DNA from: Bacteroidia bacterium
Lineage (GTDB): Bacteria > Bacteroidota > Bacteroidia > Bacteroidales > UBA12481
Direction: 5' to 3'
DNA length: 16,767 nucleotides
NCBI GenBank assembly: GCA_026391235.1
Contig: JAPLDV010000141.1
Coordinates: 1 to 16,767 of the forward strand
Shown here: piece by piece, positions 15,046 through 16,767 of the stretch
How positions within the stretch are numbered: position 1 is the stretch's first letter
How the letters are laid out: the number at the start of each line of letters is the position of its first letter
Made by a program: the position numbers and the translations under genes
The notes under the pieces: generated by a model
Databases searched by the model: none
What the model was told of the DNA's origin: nothing
The model's input: only the letters and a program-made list of their open reading frames with translations

Positions 15046-16767
15046 TTATTTATCTTTTTGAGCAGTTGTTATTAACGATTCCATTAATGGTCTGCTTTGA
15101 TATAAAGGTCGATTGTATTCTTTGCCTGTAAAATAGGCAATAATCCGGGGTAATAACTCATCAACATCCTTGTTGCCGTATATTCTGTCGTATTGATGCT
15201 CCAGCGGTTGTCCTGTAAATATTATCCATCCATTATTAAAATTAAACTCTATCAAGGTTGGTTCCTTGTCGGAATTTTCACAATAAACAGTAGTTCCGTC
15301 GCTCAGGTTATAAAAGGACTCGTGACTGGCATAATTATGATCCATTTGAATTGGCAATCCGGCAACCAGGGGTAAAAGTGGATTAACTACATAGTTATAC
15401 CAATCGTAGCCGCTTTTAATTAAAACATTGCCAGGCAGCTGTATCCCGGCATCACTTATTGATCCTTCTGCCCACCCAATATCACAAGCTTCCCAAAGGA
15501 TGGAGCCACCGTTACTTAGGAATGTGGCAAATTTCGATTGATTTCTGGCGTAACTATTATAAAAATTCTGAGTCTGGTCATTAGAAACAATGACTAAATC
15601 TTCGCCAGGAACCAAATTAACCGTCTTCATTTGAGTGGAATTAAAGACCTCATACTGATCTGGTCCCGGTCCTTCAGTAAAACCCAATAAATTTAAGACT
15701 TTATATAGCGCTTCACTGTCCCATGGAAGGACGTCCATGAAAACTTTAACATGGCTTGCTGAACCAGCACCGCCTCCCACATTGATCTTGTGTGAAATCG
15801 TACTATTTAATTCATTGGGGTTTTTTACTTCCAGGACCACACTATAGGATCCGGACACAGAATATACATAGGAGATCTTAGGATTTGAACTCCATGAAGT
15901 CCAGTTGTCATCCTCCAGAAAATTCCATCTGAACATTAACTCACTCAATGCAAATGATTTGTCGGACGACAAGGATGCATCAAACATAAATTCGGTTCCG
16001 ATAATTCCTGCAACTGGGTTGACTTTAAATTCGGCCTCAGGTGGAGCTATTTCTGCTATTTCAGTGATTGTACCGTTCTTTTGAATAATATGATATTTAA
16101 CCGGTGATGGTGCCACTACCATGTCCCAGAAGAAAGGGGCCTGTTCGTTTACTTCTGAGATCGCCCAAGATCCATTTGGCTATTTCTTCTTTATTGTAAG
16201 CCAGCAAATCGAGTACACCTAGAACCACCTTGTCGCACTTTTTCTGTATGATGCCATCAGATATTTTAAAAGCTGTTTTCGTTTCAATTTTAATTACTCC
16301 GGGTAATTTAAGCAGATCCGGGAACGGCAAATGCCCCATGGCTATTTCAACCACATAGATCAAACTTTGTCCGATATTCATCATCGTACCCATTCCAACA
16401 GGATCATTACTGTTAAAAATATTTGCAAAGTCGAAACCTTTACCAAGCAAAACGTCAAATTCTCCGTCGCCCAGCTTGTAATAGGTTTCTTCAGCACTAA
16501 TATCAAATTTGGGAGGCCAGCCAAGCTTCAGACTGACAAGCTTTTCCTTTCTGTTAATAGGAAAGGTTGTTACGTGAGCTCCATCAGCTTTATAAACTCC
16601 GGCACCGTAAAATACATGGCGGTTGTTAATTATCTTAATATCTGGTCCGGTCACATCTTCGATCCTTGGCGGCTCGCCGACAGATTTTAACTCTTTTGAT
16701 GTTAGAAGGCCCTGATTAAATGATTCAAGGGTTTCCTTTACTACTGTAGCAAGGACCTGAAAAAATT
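15046..16767 (-). CDS. PKD-domain protein with glutamine-amidotransferase-like C-terminus; partial and frameshifted
   Basis: Only the C-terminal part lies in the window: the frame is open to the right edge (FFQVLATVVKETLESF is the first readable stretch), so the GTG at 16654 is not the true start. The first ~190 residues are not recognised. After a frame change at about 16165-16182 the protein continues as GSWAISEVNEQAPFFWDMV, then a PKD domain (roughly PPEAEFKVNP to ISHKINV, with the diagnostic YVYSVSGSYSVVLEV). The C-terminal ~220 residues contain LVIVSNDQTQNFY, FATFLSNGGSILWEA and NGWIIFTGQPLEH, which look like the ThuA/GATase-like fold found in extracellular Bacteroidota proteins, without an obvious catalytic cysteine. 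It is probably a secreted or surface protein, but function is unknown. One inserted base near 16173 in this sequence would explain the split; a real mutation is equally possible. Confidence 0.7.

Noticed and set aside
1..16767. CRISPR array, tRNA, rRNA, insertion sequence or phage genes
   Set aside because: No regularly spaced direct repeats, no cloverleaf-like or rRNA-like sequence, and no transposase, integrase or phage structural proteins were recognised.

Overview
The window looks like a piece of a Bacteroidota chromosome, probably from an environmental or metagenome-derived genome. The clues are a fused FeoA-FeoB iron transporter, a small stand-alone RRM protein, lipoprotein signal peptides, a large secreted glycoside hydrolase, start codons without clear Shine-Dalgarno sites, and a perfect TAnnTTTG promoter element (the -7 consensus of this phylum) upstream of feoAB. 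No rRNA, tRNA, CRISPR array, integrase or insertion-sequence gene was seen.

Layout from left to right. Positions 74-2088 hold a prolyl oligopeptidase (S9A) broken by an internal block deletion and frame change. Positions 2240-2817 hold a thioredoxin-fold lipoprotein with an internal stop, a frame change and no catalytic CxxC block. Positions 2947-3240 encode an RRM RNA-binding protein, which shares a strong bidirectional terminator with the convergent feoAB gene (3302-5755, minus strand). Divergent from feoAB is an ABC uptake operon for an iron complex: a substrate-binding lipoprotein (5850-7109), a FecCD permease (7114-8157) and an ATPase (8154-8987). Next come quinolinate synthase nadA (9077-10051), a very large secreted glycoside hydrolase with one frameshift (10161-13870), a SAM methyltransferase (14094-14951), and a minus-strand PKD-domain protein that runs off the right edge and also carries a frameshift (15046 to the end).

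The most coherent functional unit is 3302-8987, an iron-acquisition island. FeoAB imports ferrous iron, and the divergent SBP/permease/ATPase set imports a chelated iron or related metallo-compound. The two transcription units share a short promoter region with two dyad sequences that are good candidates for a metal-responsive repressor.

The most unusual observation is a family of GC-rich palindromic (REP-like) repeats in this island that sits inside reading frames. A perfect tandem of two 45-bp units is read as a 30-residue insert near the N-terminus of the binding-protein signal peptide. A 39-bp relative, plus a second kind of palindrome, encodes part of the linker between FeoA and FeoB. 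A second theme is that four of the eleven genes carry lesions; two of these (missing blocks) are hard to explain as simple base-calling errors, and two (single-base) could be such errors.
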